A stretch of DNA of 64,000 nt from JAICIG01 sp035532215 (GTDB lineage: Bacteria > Planctomycetota > Planctomycetia > Pirellulales > JAICIG01). Below, piece by piece: positions 49,978 through 57,856 of the stretch. Positions within the stretch are counted from its first letter, which is position 1; each line of letters starts with the position of its first letter. Both the position numbers and the translations under genes were made by a program. Location: contig DATKRK010000312.1 in NCBI GenBank assembly GCA_035532215.1, forward strand, positions 7,113 to 71,112, read 5' to 3'. Under the pieces are notes generated by a model that made no database searches, had not been told where the DNA came from, and saw nothing but the letters and a program-made list of their open reading frames with translations.

Positions 49978-50184
49978 CCCTCCATGACGGGCGATCGGGC
50001 GGGCGAGGCGCTTGACCCACCTCGGTTGCCGAGAGAGTCCCGCCGCGGCGTGACGAGGTTATCGCCGCCTGCCTCATGTTGTCATGGGCCGTGTCTGGCC
50101 TTAGGATATGGGCTTGATCGCCGGGGGAAGCGCCCTCGTCAAATTATCTTGCTTCATCGATTTTCTGCTGTGAAAGGGACCGCG

Positions 50185-51018
50185 ATGCTCCGCGCTTGCA
50201 TCTTTGTGCCTGTGCTGCTCGTCCTCGCCGTTCAGGGCGAACTGCCTTCGCCGGAAAGCCCCGATCCGAATTCGCCCCGGCCGATCGAAGCCTTCGACAC
50301 GGTGTTTACCGAAGAAATGACCTGGATGGAGATCCGCGACGCTCTGGCCGCGGGAAAGACGACGGCGATCGTGGCCACGGGCGGAATCGAGCAGAACGGC
50401 CCCTATCTGGCCACCGGCAAACACAACTACGTGTTGCGGGCCACGACGCAGGCCATCGCCCGCAAGCTGGGCGATGCGTTGGTGGCGCCGATCGTGCCGT
50501 TCGTGCCCGAGGGCGATATTTCGCCGCCCACCGGCCACATGCGCTATCCCGGCACGATCAGTCTCACGGAAAAGACCTACGCAGCGCTGTTGACCGACAT
50601 TTGCGCCAGCCTGAAGACGAGCGGCTTCGAAGAAATCGTGTTGATCGGCGACAGCGGCGGCAACCAGGCGGGGATGAAACGCGTGGCCGAGCAATTGAAC
50701 GCCGCCTGGGCCGACAGCGGCGTGCGCTTGCTCTACATTCCCGAGTATTACGACTACGCGGGCGTGAACAAGTGGCTAGAGGAAGAGGGCGTCAAGCAAA
50801 CGCCCGAAGGATTGCACGACGACTTCGCCATCACGGCGATGATGATGACGGTCGATCCCAACACGGTGCGGATGAAAGAGCGCGGTGCGGCAGGCAAGTT
50901 CAGCATCAACGGCGTCGACCTGGCGCCAGCCCCCAAGACGATCGAATGGGGCAAGAGAATCATCGAGTTCCGGGCCAACGCCACCGTGAAGTCGATCAAG
51001 CAAGCTCGCGGAACTTGA
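50185..51018 (+). CDS. Exported creatininase-family protein with altered metal ligands
   Basis: 277 aa from ATG 50185, with a signal peptide (about 1-18). The fold is seen in TAIVATGGIEQNGPYLATGK (about 60-79), HMRYPGTISLTEKTYAALLT and EIVLIGDSGGNQAGMKRVAE. In canonical creatininases the motif is EQHGPHLP...D and NGHGGN. Here His becomes Asn (EQNGP), the +11 Asp becomes His (GKHNY) and the NGHGG His becomes Ser (GDSGG). The enzyme therefore probably has a different metal site or activity. Export outside the cytoplasm is also atypical. The substrate is unknown. Confidence 0.78.
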   Translation: MLRACIFVPVLLVLAVQGELPSPESPDPNSPRPIEAFDTVFTEEMTWMEIRDALAAGKTTAIVATGGIEQNGPYLATGKHNYVLRATTQAIARKLGDALVAPIVPFVPEGDISPPTGHMRYPGTISLTEKTYAALLTDICASLKTSGFEEIVLIGDSGGNQAGMKRVAEQLNAAWADSGVRLLYIPEYYDYAGVNKWLEEEGVKQTPEGLHDDFAITAMMMTVDPNTVRMKERGAAGKFSINGVDLAPAPKTIEWGKRIIEFRANATVKSIKQARGT

Positions 51019-51116
51019 TCGAACGCTGGAAAGCTTCCATGCAGGCAGCGTATCGCTCGGGAGGGCGATATTCAATGTTTCTTCAGCAGGGTGCGACGTT
51101 CGCCGCCGAATACGGC

Positions 51117-51338
51117 TCAGAACGCCCGGTCGTCGGCCCGGCTCAACAATTCGTCTGCGCGCCGCAGCAGATCGAGTCCTGAATCGGAAAGCGATGCGCG
51201 AGGGCTTTCCGGGTCGTAGGCCAGGAAACGCCCGTGGCAGTGCATGCACGCCACCTGGCGCCCCAGGTACTCGACCCGCACGCGCAATGCGCGGCCGCAG
51301 GTGGGGCACTGCTGAATGTAGTGTGTCGAGACGCTCAT
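51117..51338 (-). CDS. Small zinc-ribbon protein
   Basis: 73 aa. CPTCGRALRVRVEYLGRQVA then CMHCHGRF is a CxxC...CxxC ribbon, and a charged helical tail follows (GLDLLRRADELLSRADDRAF). It is 63 bp downstream of the hemerythrin gene in the same direction, so the two are likely one transcript. Similar short ribbons are widespread in planctomycetes as FYVE/GYF-like or 'zinc ribbon' proteins of unknown role. Confidence 0.65.
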   Translation of the reverse strand: MSVSTHYIQQCPTCGRALRVRVEYLGRQVACMHCHGRFLAYDPESPRASLSDSGLDLLRRADELLSRADDRAF

Positions 51339-51401
51339 GCAAAACTCTCCTGGAACTCCTCCCTGCGCCGGCGGCCAAGGGCCCTGCCGCCGACAAACCG
51401 G

Positions 51402-51869
51402 CTAGTCGCCGGTTGCCGAATCCAACTTGAAAACTTGTTGCGCCAGTTCGGCCTCGCCGGCCTCTTGGTCGTAAAACTGCTCGCAAAAGTTTTCGAAGGT
51501 CATTTCCGCCAATTTCCACGTCTGTTCCCAACGGCCGCGCGCCACGTCGAGATCGCACTGGTCGATCAAGCGGCTGAGCTCTTCGAACAGCACCTTGTGC
51601 TCCGCCTTGATCGCGCCGATTCGCCGGCCGAGGGGCGCCGCCGTTTTCGCCGCGTGGTCCAAGTAGCCGTCGTGCTCTTTCAAGGCGAACATCATCCCCA
51701 GGTGCTCTCGCAATTCGTCGAGAGCGTCCATCAGCCGCGCGGCGCCAAGCGCCCGTTTCGTCCGATGCTCGTGAAACATCTCGCAGACTTGCATCAACAA
51801 CGCCTCGAGTTCCTGGTGCTCTCGCAACACGTCCTCTTCGACGACGAATTCCCTTGATACTTTCGACAT
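51402..51869 (-). CDS. Hemerythrin-like domain protein
   Basis: 155 aa, all helical. VEEDVLREHQELEALLMQVC, MFHEHRTKRALGAARLMDAL, ELREHLGMMFALKEHDGYLD and AIKAEHKVLFEELSRLIDQC place His and Glu in the spacing of the HHE di-iron bundle. Such proteins bind O2 or NO, or store iron. The lack of a fused signalling domain suggests a carrier or scavenger. The NO reductase lies 15 kb away, so a common stress theme is possible but not shown. Confidence 0.82.
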   Translation of the reverse strand: MSKVSREFVVEEDVLREHQELEALLMQVCEMFHEHRTKRALGAARLMDALDELREHLGMMFALKEHDGYLDHAAKTAAPLGRRIGAIKAEHKVLFEELSRLIDQCDLDVARGRWEQTWKLAEMTFENFCEQFYDQEAGEAELAQQVFKLDSATGD

Positions 51870-52481
51870 CTTGACGACTCCTTGGACTCACGGATGAGTC
51901 CGCCACTGACCTCGCGCGCCGACCTTCGATCTTGATGCGATCTTAGGGGCGGTTGTTATCGAAAGGCGTCGGGACATAAATGACGCGAATCGCGGCTTTG
52001 CCGGCGCCTAACGTCGAATAAGCTTTTTCCAAGCCGATATGAACCTGTCTTTCGCAAACAGATCAATGGTTTACTTTAGGAATTTGCCTGGGGCGGCGTC
52101 AACCATTCAAACCGCGTGCCAAGCCCGCTTTTTCGCCGTTCTTGTGCAGATGGCGACCTCGCGGGCCTGCCCGACTCGAACGCTGGCCAACTTTGCGCCA
52201 GGCGCTGAAAGACAATTAGCCCGGATTATTCATCAGCCCACACCAACCCGAAGCGCAAGCGAGGCGGAGCAACGCACTTACCTCGCTGGCGCTTCGGGTT
52301 TGCATGGAGCGCTTTGTCAAGTAATAGCTGGGCTGATGAATAATCCGGGTTAGTCGACGAGGACAAAACCTGCCCTGCGCGAGGCCGGAAAGCAAACGGC
52401 GCCAATGAGTTTCCCAAACGCCGCGCAGCGGAATCGCGGCTTTGCAAGCCTGCTCGCGGCTGGTACAGTTTTGCCAGATCC
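51870..52481. other. Intergenic region holding MITE copy B
   Basis: 612 bp between hemerythrin and TSUP genes, which are transcribed apart. Contents: MITE B (52220-52349) and promoter-like AT-rich DNA near 51950-52080. No other feature seen. Confidence 0.45.
52220..52349. mobile_element. 130-bp palindromic MITE, copy B, target duplication TTAG
   Basis: Perfect 20-bp terminal repeats CCCGGATTATTCATCAGCCC, flanked by TTAG at 52216-52219 and 52350-52353. Reverse-complemented it aligns along its length with copy A, including ACTTGACAAA and the AACCCGAAGCGC stem, with scattered differences. Its NPKRQRG-type translations are artefacts. Confidence 0.82.
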
Positions 52482-53342
52482 ATGAACAACTACCTTGACT
52501 ATCTGACTTTGTGCGCTGCCGCTGCAGCGGGGGGGGCGATCAATTCGATCGCAGGCGGCGGGACCTTGCTGACTTTTCCTGCCTTGTTCGCCGCCTTAGG
52601 CGCCTCCGACGACGCATCGGTGATCGCCAACGCGACCAGCACCGTAGCGCTGTTTCCCGGCTCGCTGGCCAGCATGGCGGGCTATCGCCGCGAGCTGGCC
52701 GAGGCGCCCCGCTGGTCGCTGTGGCTGATCCTTCCTTGTTTGCTGGGCGGTTACTGCGGCTCGCGGCTGGTGATTTGGCTGCCGTCGGCCACCTTCAAGA
52801 CGCTCGTGCCGTGGCTGATTCTCGTGGCGGCGCTGTTGTTTTGGCTGCAGCCGCAGATCGGCAAGCGGCTCGGCATCGGCCGCGAACATGCTCCGGCCAC
52901 GCGCCGCTCGATCGCCGGCACCATGGTCTTTCAGTTGCTGGTGGCCGTGTACGGCGGGTACTTTGGAGCGGGCATTGGTATTTTGATGCTCAGCGCGCTG
53001 GCCATGATGGGTTTGGGCGATATTCACCGCATGAACGCACTGAAGACGCTCTTGGGATCGTGCATCAACGGCGTGGCCGTCGTCGTGTTCGTCGCGGGGG
53101 GCAAAGTGAATTGGCGCTACGCCCTGGTGATGGCGGCCGCGGCCATCGTCGGCGGCTATTTCGGCGCCCATTTCGCCCGGCGGCTCGATCGCAACCTGGT
53201 CCGCCGCACGGTGGTGAGCATCGGCTTCGTGCTGGCCGCCTATTATTTTTACGGTCAGTTGAAGCCGCTCCTTTCGCCGAGCGAGCAGCCGCCGGCAACG
53301 GCCAGCGCGTCTCAACCGCCTGGAGCGGCCAGTTTGATTTAG
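52482..53342 (+). CDS. TSUP-family permease (TauE/SafE-like)
   Basis: 286 aa with 7-8 helices. LTLCAAAAAGGAINSIAGGG-TLLTFPALFAALG at the start and YGGYFGAGIGILMLSALAMM in the middle are the two inverted family repeats. It probably exports sulfite, sulfoacetate or a similar anion. The C-terminus is Pro/Ser-rich. The stop overlaps the opposite-strand STAS gene by 4 bp. Confidence 0.9.
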   Translation: MNNYLDYLTLCAAAAAGGAINSIAGGGTLLTFPALFAALGASDDASVIANATSTVALFPGSLASMAGYRRELAEAPRWSLWLILPCLLGGYCGSRLVIWLPSATFKTLVPWLILVAALLFWLQPQIGKRLGIGREHAPATRRSIAGTMVFQLLVAVYGGYFGAGIGILMLSALAMMGLGDIHRMNALKTLLGSCINGVAVVVFVAGGKVNWRYALVMAAAAIVGGYFGAHFARRLDRNLVRRTVVSIGFVLAAYYFYGQLKPLLSPSEQPPATASASQPPGAASLI

Positions 53343-53695
53343 CCGCCAGGGGCGGCCAGTGCGCGCTGCGCTTCGTCGCGAGTCGGGTAGATGTCCCAGA
53401 TCGTGTCGAGCTTGCTGGCGTGCAGCACCTCGCCGCAAAGTTCGTTCACGTGACAAAGCGCCATGCGGCCCTCTCGATCGCGAAGCCGCTTCCAGGCGCG
53501 AACCAGGACGCCCAAAAAGCTCGAACCGATGAAAGTCGTATCGCTCAGGTCGAGCAGGAGCACCGGCGGATCGGCCCGCTCGACGGCGCCGGTCAGCAAA
53601 GCGGAGAACTCGCTCACTTTGCGATCGTCGAGCGAATCGAATTGGGGATCGACGTTGAAAATCGTTACGCCATCGACCTGCGACACGTGGGGCAT
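53339..53695 (-). CDS. STAS-domain anti-sigma factor antagonist
   Basis: 118 aa. VERADPPVLLLDLSDTTFIG then SSFLGVLVRAWKRLRD is the SpoIIAA/RsbV core; the Ser in IGSSF is the usual phosphorylation site. It would bind and release an anti-sigma factor in the dephospho form. It follows the receiver/HATPase gene by about 40 bp, so kinase and antagonist form a partner-switching pair. Confidence 0.88.
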   Translation of the reverse strand: MPHVSQVDGVTIFNVDPQFDSLDDRKVSEFSALLTGAVERADPPVLLLDLSDTTFIGSSFLGVLVRAWKRLRDREGRMALCHVNELCGEVLHASKLDTIWDIYPTRDEAQRALAAPGG

Positions 53696-53734
53696 GATCG
53701 GGTTCTCTTTTCGTCGGCGTGCTTTGGGAACGGG

Positions 53735-54622
53735 TTAGCGCCCGCTTTTCTTGACCATCGTAATCTCGTTGCCGCTCGGATTGTAGCGCACCTCGTCCAT
53801 GAACGTGCGAATCAAGAGCAAGCCGCGACCGCTCAGTTTCTCCAGGTTTTCCGGATCGGCGGGGTTGGGCAGCGCCGACGGATCGAAGCCCGAGCCGGAA
53901 TCGCGCACCACGAAGGTCGCCTCGTGCCGAGACATCGCGGCGTCGATGTGAACGACGCGGCTGCGATAGGGCTCTTCCTGCCTGCGTTCTTCGGCGAGCG
54001 CGTAATAAACGTCGATGTCCGATTCGCGCAATTCCGAGCTGAGTTCCAGATTGCCGTGATAAACGGCGTTGACCAACGCTTCTTCCAACGCGATTCCCAC
54101 GCGGATGCGCTCCGTCTCGTCGCAGACGCCGAGCCGGACGACGTGTTCCTGCAAGTGGTCGACGACGGCCGCGATCAGACTGGGGTCGTTGTCGATCACG
54201 AACGAGTAGTGCGTGCGCGAGATGCAATCCATCAGCCGGGCGTGGCGCCGGTGCGCTCGGGCCGTGGCCAGCACGCTCTGGACGGTCGATTCGAGTTCTC
54301 GCGCCAAGCGGGCCTTCGGCACGTAACTGGCGGCGCCGCTGGCCAGGGCCTGTACGGCGATCTCTTCGCTGCCCTGCGCCGTCATCAAGATCACGGGCAC
54401 CAAGGGGTGCTTTTCCCGCACGGCCTTGACCAACTCCAGGCCGTTCATCTCGGGCATTTGCAGGTCGGTCAGCACCAGATCGGGCGGCGAGACTTTGAGC
54501 TGTTCGACCGCCTCCTTGCCGTTGGCGGCGTACATGAAGCTCAGCCCAGGGCATTTCTCCAACAGGCCTTGGGCCAGCCGCCGATCGACGGCCGAGTCGT
54601 CTACAATCAGGATCGTCGTCAT
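53735..54622 (-). CDS. Response-regulator receiver fused to an RsbW-type HATPase (serine kinase)
   Basis: 295 aa from MTTILIVDDSAVDRRLAQ (ATG 54620-54622). Receiver Asp in LVLTDLQMPEMNGLELV (about 52), Lys in ASYVPKARLA. From about 140 the chain is HATPase_c of the anti-sigma type: RVGIALEEALVNAVYHGNLE (N box) and VRDSGSGFDPSALPNP (G1), SGRGLLLIRTFMDEV (G2). A phospho-relay signal should control its kinase activity on the STAS protein. No sigma factor is adjacent. Confidence 0.88.
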   Translation of the reverse strand: MTTILIVDDSAVDRRLAQGLLEKCPGLSFMYAANGKEAVEQLKVSPPDLVLTDLQMPEMNGLELVKAVREKHPLVPVILMTAQGSEEIAVQALASGAASYVPKARLARELESTVQSVLATARAHRRHARLMDCISRTHYSFVIDNDPSLIAAVVDHLQEHVVRLGVCDETERIRVGIALEEALVNAVYHGNLELSSELRESDIDVYYALAEERRQEEPYRSRVVHIDAAMSRHEATFVVRDSGSGFDPSALPNPADPENLEKLSGRGLLLIRTFMDEVRYNPSGNEITMVKKSGR

Positions 54623-54751
54623 GCTGCCGCTCTCTTCACATGATTGCCGCGACGCCCGAGGCTCGTGTTGCAAGTGCAACTCGCCGACCGCCCCAGATGT
54701 GTGCTTGCGAGGCTTCCATTCTATCGCACGTTGCGCGCGAACTTCAACTCG

Positions 54752-55816
54752 CTATTTCACGGCGAACGTGCGCTCGTGCCCGCGGGCCGGGATCGAAACC
54801 GTGTAGCTGCCGGCCGCAGGATCGACGGCGAGCCTGATGTAATTGGCCTGGCACTCTTTTTCCAGGTTGGCAATGTATTCGTCGGCCACGTTATTTTGCG
54901 AATCGGACCGCAAGTTGCGGTGCATCTGATAAACGGCCTCGACCGAAGGCTCGCGCTGCAAGGCCGCAAACACGTCGGGCTCGCAGCCCTTGGTGACGCC
55001 GTTGTTGAACACGGCCACTTTCGGCTTCAGACTGCGAATGACCAGCGGGTTGTTGCTGGCGTCGAGCCCGTGGTGCGTGGTTTGATAGACGTCGACCTCG
55101 CCGACCAGGTTCTTGGGGCAGACCAGCTTTTGCTCCATGTTCCAGGTCAAGTCGCCGCCGTCGAAGAATTGAAACTCGCCCAGCGACAACAACAGCACGA
55201 TACTGTTGGCGTTGTCCGAACCGTCGCGGGCCTTGGCGCGAGCGTCTTGGCAAATCGCCGCGTTCTCGTCCGCATCGTCGGGCGCCGCCGCGAATTGCTG
55301 CCGCGCCGCCAGGCAACGCAGCGACAGCCTCGGCGCCGACTTGTCGGGCGATTGCTTGAGCGGAATCTCCTGGCCTGGCTCGATCACCGCGCGACGCTGG
55401 GCCGCAAAGCTCAGATAATCCTGATCGGGGCGTTCCACGCCTCCTTCGAATTCGCCATTGTCGTAGACCACGCCGATCGGCAGCAGGGCGGCCAGCGTCG
55501 CCGCGCCGCCGAAGTGATCGCGATGAAAGTGCGTGGTGACGAGATAGTCGATCTTGCGCAAGCCGGCGACTTTGGCCGCCACGTCGAAAATGCGCTGCGG
55601 ATCGCGGCGGCCGGGATTGCCCGTGTCGACCAGCACCGACTCGCCCCGCGGCGTGACCATCAACGTCGCCGCGCCTCCTTCGACGTCGATCCAGTAGATC
55701 TCCAACTGCCCATCGGCCGAACCGGCCGCCGCCGCTTGTGTCCGGCAGACCAGCCACGCAATGCACAACGCAAAACCGGCCGCTCGCCAGCCGGCGAACA
55801 TCCAACGACTTGTCAT
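54752..55816 (-). CDS. Exported metallo-beta-lactamase-fold hydrolase (ComEC/Rec2-like)
   Basis: 354 aa. A signal peptide (about 1-30) is followed by IYWIDVEGGAATLMVTPRGE and the zinc motif TTHFHRDHFGG (HxHxDH), then FDGGDLTWNMEQKL and YQTTHHGLDASNNPLVIRSL, which carry the remaining Asp and His ligands. The order is that of the free-standing ComEC-type MBL proteins, often nucleases or phosphodiesterases. A Pro/Ala beta-rich tail ends the protein. The substrate is unknown. Confidence 0.85.
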   Translation of the reverse strand: MTSRWMFAGWRAAGFALCIAWLVCRTQAAAAGSADGQLEIYWIDVEGGAATLMVTPRGESVLVDTGNPGRRDPQRIFDVAAKVAGLRKIDYLVTTHFHRDHFGGAATLAALLPIGVVYDNGEFEGGVERPDQDYLSFAAQRRAVIEPGQEIPLKQSPDKSAPRLSLRCLAARQQFAAAPDDADENAAICQDARAKARDGSDNANSIVLLLSLGEFQFFDGGDLTWNMEQKLVCPKNLVGEVDVYQTTHHGLDASNNPLVIRSLKPKVAVFNNGVTKGCEPDVFAALQREPSVEAVYQMHRNLRSDSQNNVADEYIANLEKECQANYIRLAVDPAAGSYTVSIPARGHERTFAVK

Positions 55817-56214
55817 CGGGCAATTCTCCTTGGTTGGCGCCGCCGCGCGACTTCACTCGGTCGTCCGGCCGCCGCGAAGCAGTCTACTTCCGAGGCCGGG
55901 CGATCTCAACTATTCGACGCGACGGACCCGGAATGTTGTGAGCAGCCCTCACGTAACCACCCGTAGGGCTGGCATTCCAGCCTGACGCCCGTCAGGCTAT
56001 ATCGCCGTCCGCGATTCTCGAGCGCGAGGGGGCAAAGTTTGGCGTTGGGTGGCATGGGTGGCTGGCATGCCACGCAAGAATCGATCGCGACCGTTTCGAC
56101 GATAGTGCAGCCGCGCCGGGCGAGGGCGCCCGGAACTACATGGCGACCAAATTCCTGGCGAGGGCGCCCGGAGCTATATGGATATCGGGCGAGGGCGCCC
56201 GGACCTCCAGGGGA
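55817..56214. other. Intergenic repeats before the DUF1501 gene
   Basis: 398 bp with three copies of the GGGCGAGGGCGCCCGG hairpin core (from 56116, 56156 and about 56185) and a CTGGCATTCCAGCCTGACG fragment near 55970. A promoter for the MBL gene should lie near its left end. No gene seen. Confidence 0.5.
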
Positions 56215-57543
56215 CTAAACCAACTCCGCGATCGGCTGGGCTTCGTCGGGCAGCAGGTATTGCGGGCGGCCGGCCTGGTCGAGGATCTGCACGCGGGGGT
56301 CGATGCCGAGCACGTGGAAGACGGTGGCCATCAGGTTTTTGGGCAAAATCGGCGTGCTTTTGGGCACTTCGGCCTTGGCCGAAGATTCGCCGACGACTTG
56401 GCCCATCTTCAACCCGCCGCCGGCCAGGGCCAGCGTGCAGAGCGGGCCCCAATGGTCGCGGCCGGCGTTGCCGTTGATCCTCGGCGTGCGGCCGAACTCG
56501 CCGGTGATGACCAGCAAGATTTTTTCCGACAGCCCGCGCTCGGCCAGGTCTTCGAGGAACACGGAGATCGCCCGATCCAACGGCGGGCAGGCCTGTTGCA
56601 TCTGCGGCACGATCTTCTCGTGCATGTCCCAGGACTGGTAGGAGTTCGTGTAGTTCAAGGTCACGAAGCCGGCGCCCGCCTCGCACAGCCGGCGAGCCAG
56701 GAGCAACTGATCGCCCAGCGACGTGCCGGCCGACTTGTACCAATCGCGCACGCGCGGATCTTCCAGGTTCAGGTCGAAGGCGGCCTTGGCCTTGCCCAAA
56801 ATCAGGTCGAAGGCCTGGCCTTCGAACTGGTCGAGCCCGGCCATCAGCCCGCTGCGGTCGACCTGGCGATTGAGCCGGTCGAGTCCGGTGAGCAACTGCC
56901 GGCGGTCGCCGACCCGGTTGAGGTCGACGCTCAGGTTCATGTTGTTGCGCGCCTGTCCGCCGGTGTCGAACGGGGCGAAAGTGGCGCCCAGCCAGGCCGG
57001 GCCATCGGCGTACACGCCCGAGAGCCGCACGTAGTTCGGCATGCCCGAGACCGGGTTGTTCGTGCCGCGCAACCGGGCCACGACCGAACCGAACGAAGGC
57101 TTGATCGGCGGCATGCCGGCATCGGCTGGCGGATAGTCGGTTCCGGTCATGACATAGTGCGTGCCGCCGGCGTGGCCCGAATTGCCGTGAGCGAACGAGC
57201 GGACGAAGGCCATCCGCTGGGCCGACTTGGCCATTTCGGGCAGCAGCCCGCCAATCCGCACGCCGGGGATGGCTGTTTCCACCTCGCCGACGGCGCTGCG
57301 GAACTCGACCGGCGCGTCCATTTTGGGGTCGAATGTCTCAATGTGGGTCGGCCCGCCCGCCAGCCAGAGCCAGACCACAGAAGTATCTTTGACGGTATGC
57401 CCGGCGGCGGCCGCATGGGCCCGAGCCTGCATCAGCCCCGGCAGGGTCAGCCCCGAGAGGGCCAGCGACCCGACCTTCAGAAAACTCCGCCGATGGACGC
57501 CCTCGCAATCGCTGCCGCACCCTCGACCCCACAAGTTCAACAT
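56215..57543 (-). CDS. DUF1501 protein with Tat signal
   Basis: 442 aa from MLNLWGRGCGSDCEGVHRRS (ATG 57541-57543). Twin-arginine motif RRSFLKVGSLALSG at about 18-31. SVVWLWLAGGPTHIETFDPK, AQRMAFVRSFAHGNSGHAGG, VITGEFGRTPRINGNAGRDH and HWGPLCTLALAGGG are standard for DUF1501, a sulfatase/alkaline-phosphatase-like fold found in high numbers in planctomycetes. It is usually paired with a DUF1549/DUF1553 cytochrome protein, which is missing here. It acts in the periplasm and the substrate is unknown. Confidence 0.9.
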   Translation of the reverse strand: MLNLWGRGCGSDCEGVHRRSFLKVGSLALSGLTLPGLMQARAHAAAAGHTVKDTSVVWLWLAGGPTHIETFDPKMDAPVEFRSAVGEVETAIPGVRIGGLLPEMAKSAQRMAFVRSFAHGNSGHAGGTHYVMTGTDYPPADAGMPPIKPSFGSVVARLRGTNNPVSGMPNYVRLSGVYADGPAWLGATFAPFDTGGQARNNMNLSVDLNRVGDRRQLLTGLDRLNRQVDRSGLMAGLDQFEGQAFDLILGKAKAAFDLNLEDPRVRDWYKSAGTSLGDQLLLARRLCEAGAGFVTLNYTNSYQSWDMHEKIVPQMQQACPPLDRAISVFLEDLAERGLSEKILLVITGEFGRTPRINGNAGRDHWGPLCTLALAGGGLKMGQVVGESSAKAEVPKSTPILPKNLMATVFHVLGIDPRVQILDQAGRPQYLLPDEAQPIAELV

Positions 57544-57856
57544 GGGTGTACTCCTTGAATCGGGCTGATGGCTGATCGGACGTTGAATGTCTGACTCCCG
57601 GTCATCATCTGTCTTTCGCGGAAACGAGTCAATAATAAATATCAAAATTTGCTGATGCGTTGATAGGTCGGGGCGGCTTTGCAGTCCGGCGAGGGCGGGG
57701 TAGCATTGAACCGTATGGCGAATGCAAAGAACGACACGCCGTACCCGTCCCCGAGAGGGGTGCAATGATTTTCGGCCGTCTGCGTAACTCAGCGGTCCCA
57801 GGCATAAATGCCTGGCTACTTAAAAGTCGCCCGGCAAATTCAAGGGGGTTCTAGCC
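57544..57856. other. Divergent intergenic region
   Basis: 313 bp with an AT-rich patch near 57630-57655 (ATAATAAATATCAAAATTT) that probably holds the DUF1501 promoter. Two small perfect hairpins follow: CCCCGAGAGGGG (57749-57760) and CCAGGCATAAATGCCTGG (57798-57815), the latter in the leader of hemDE. Confidence 0.45.
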
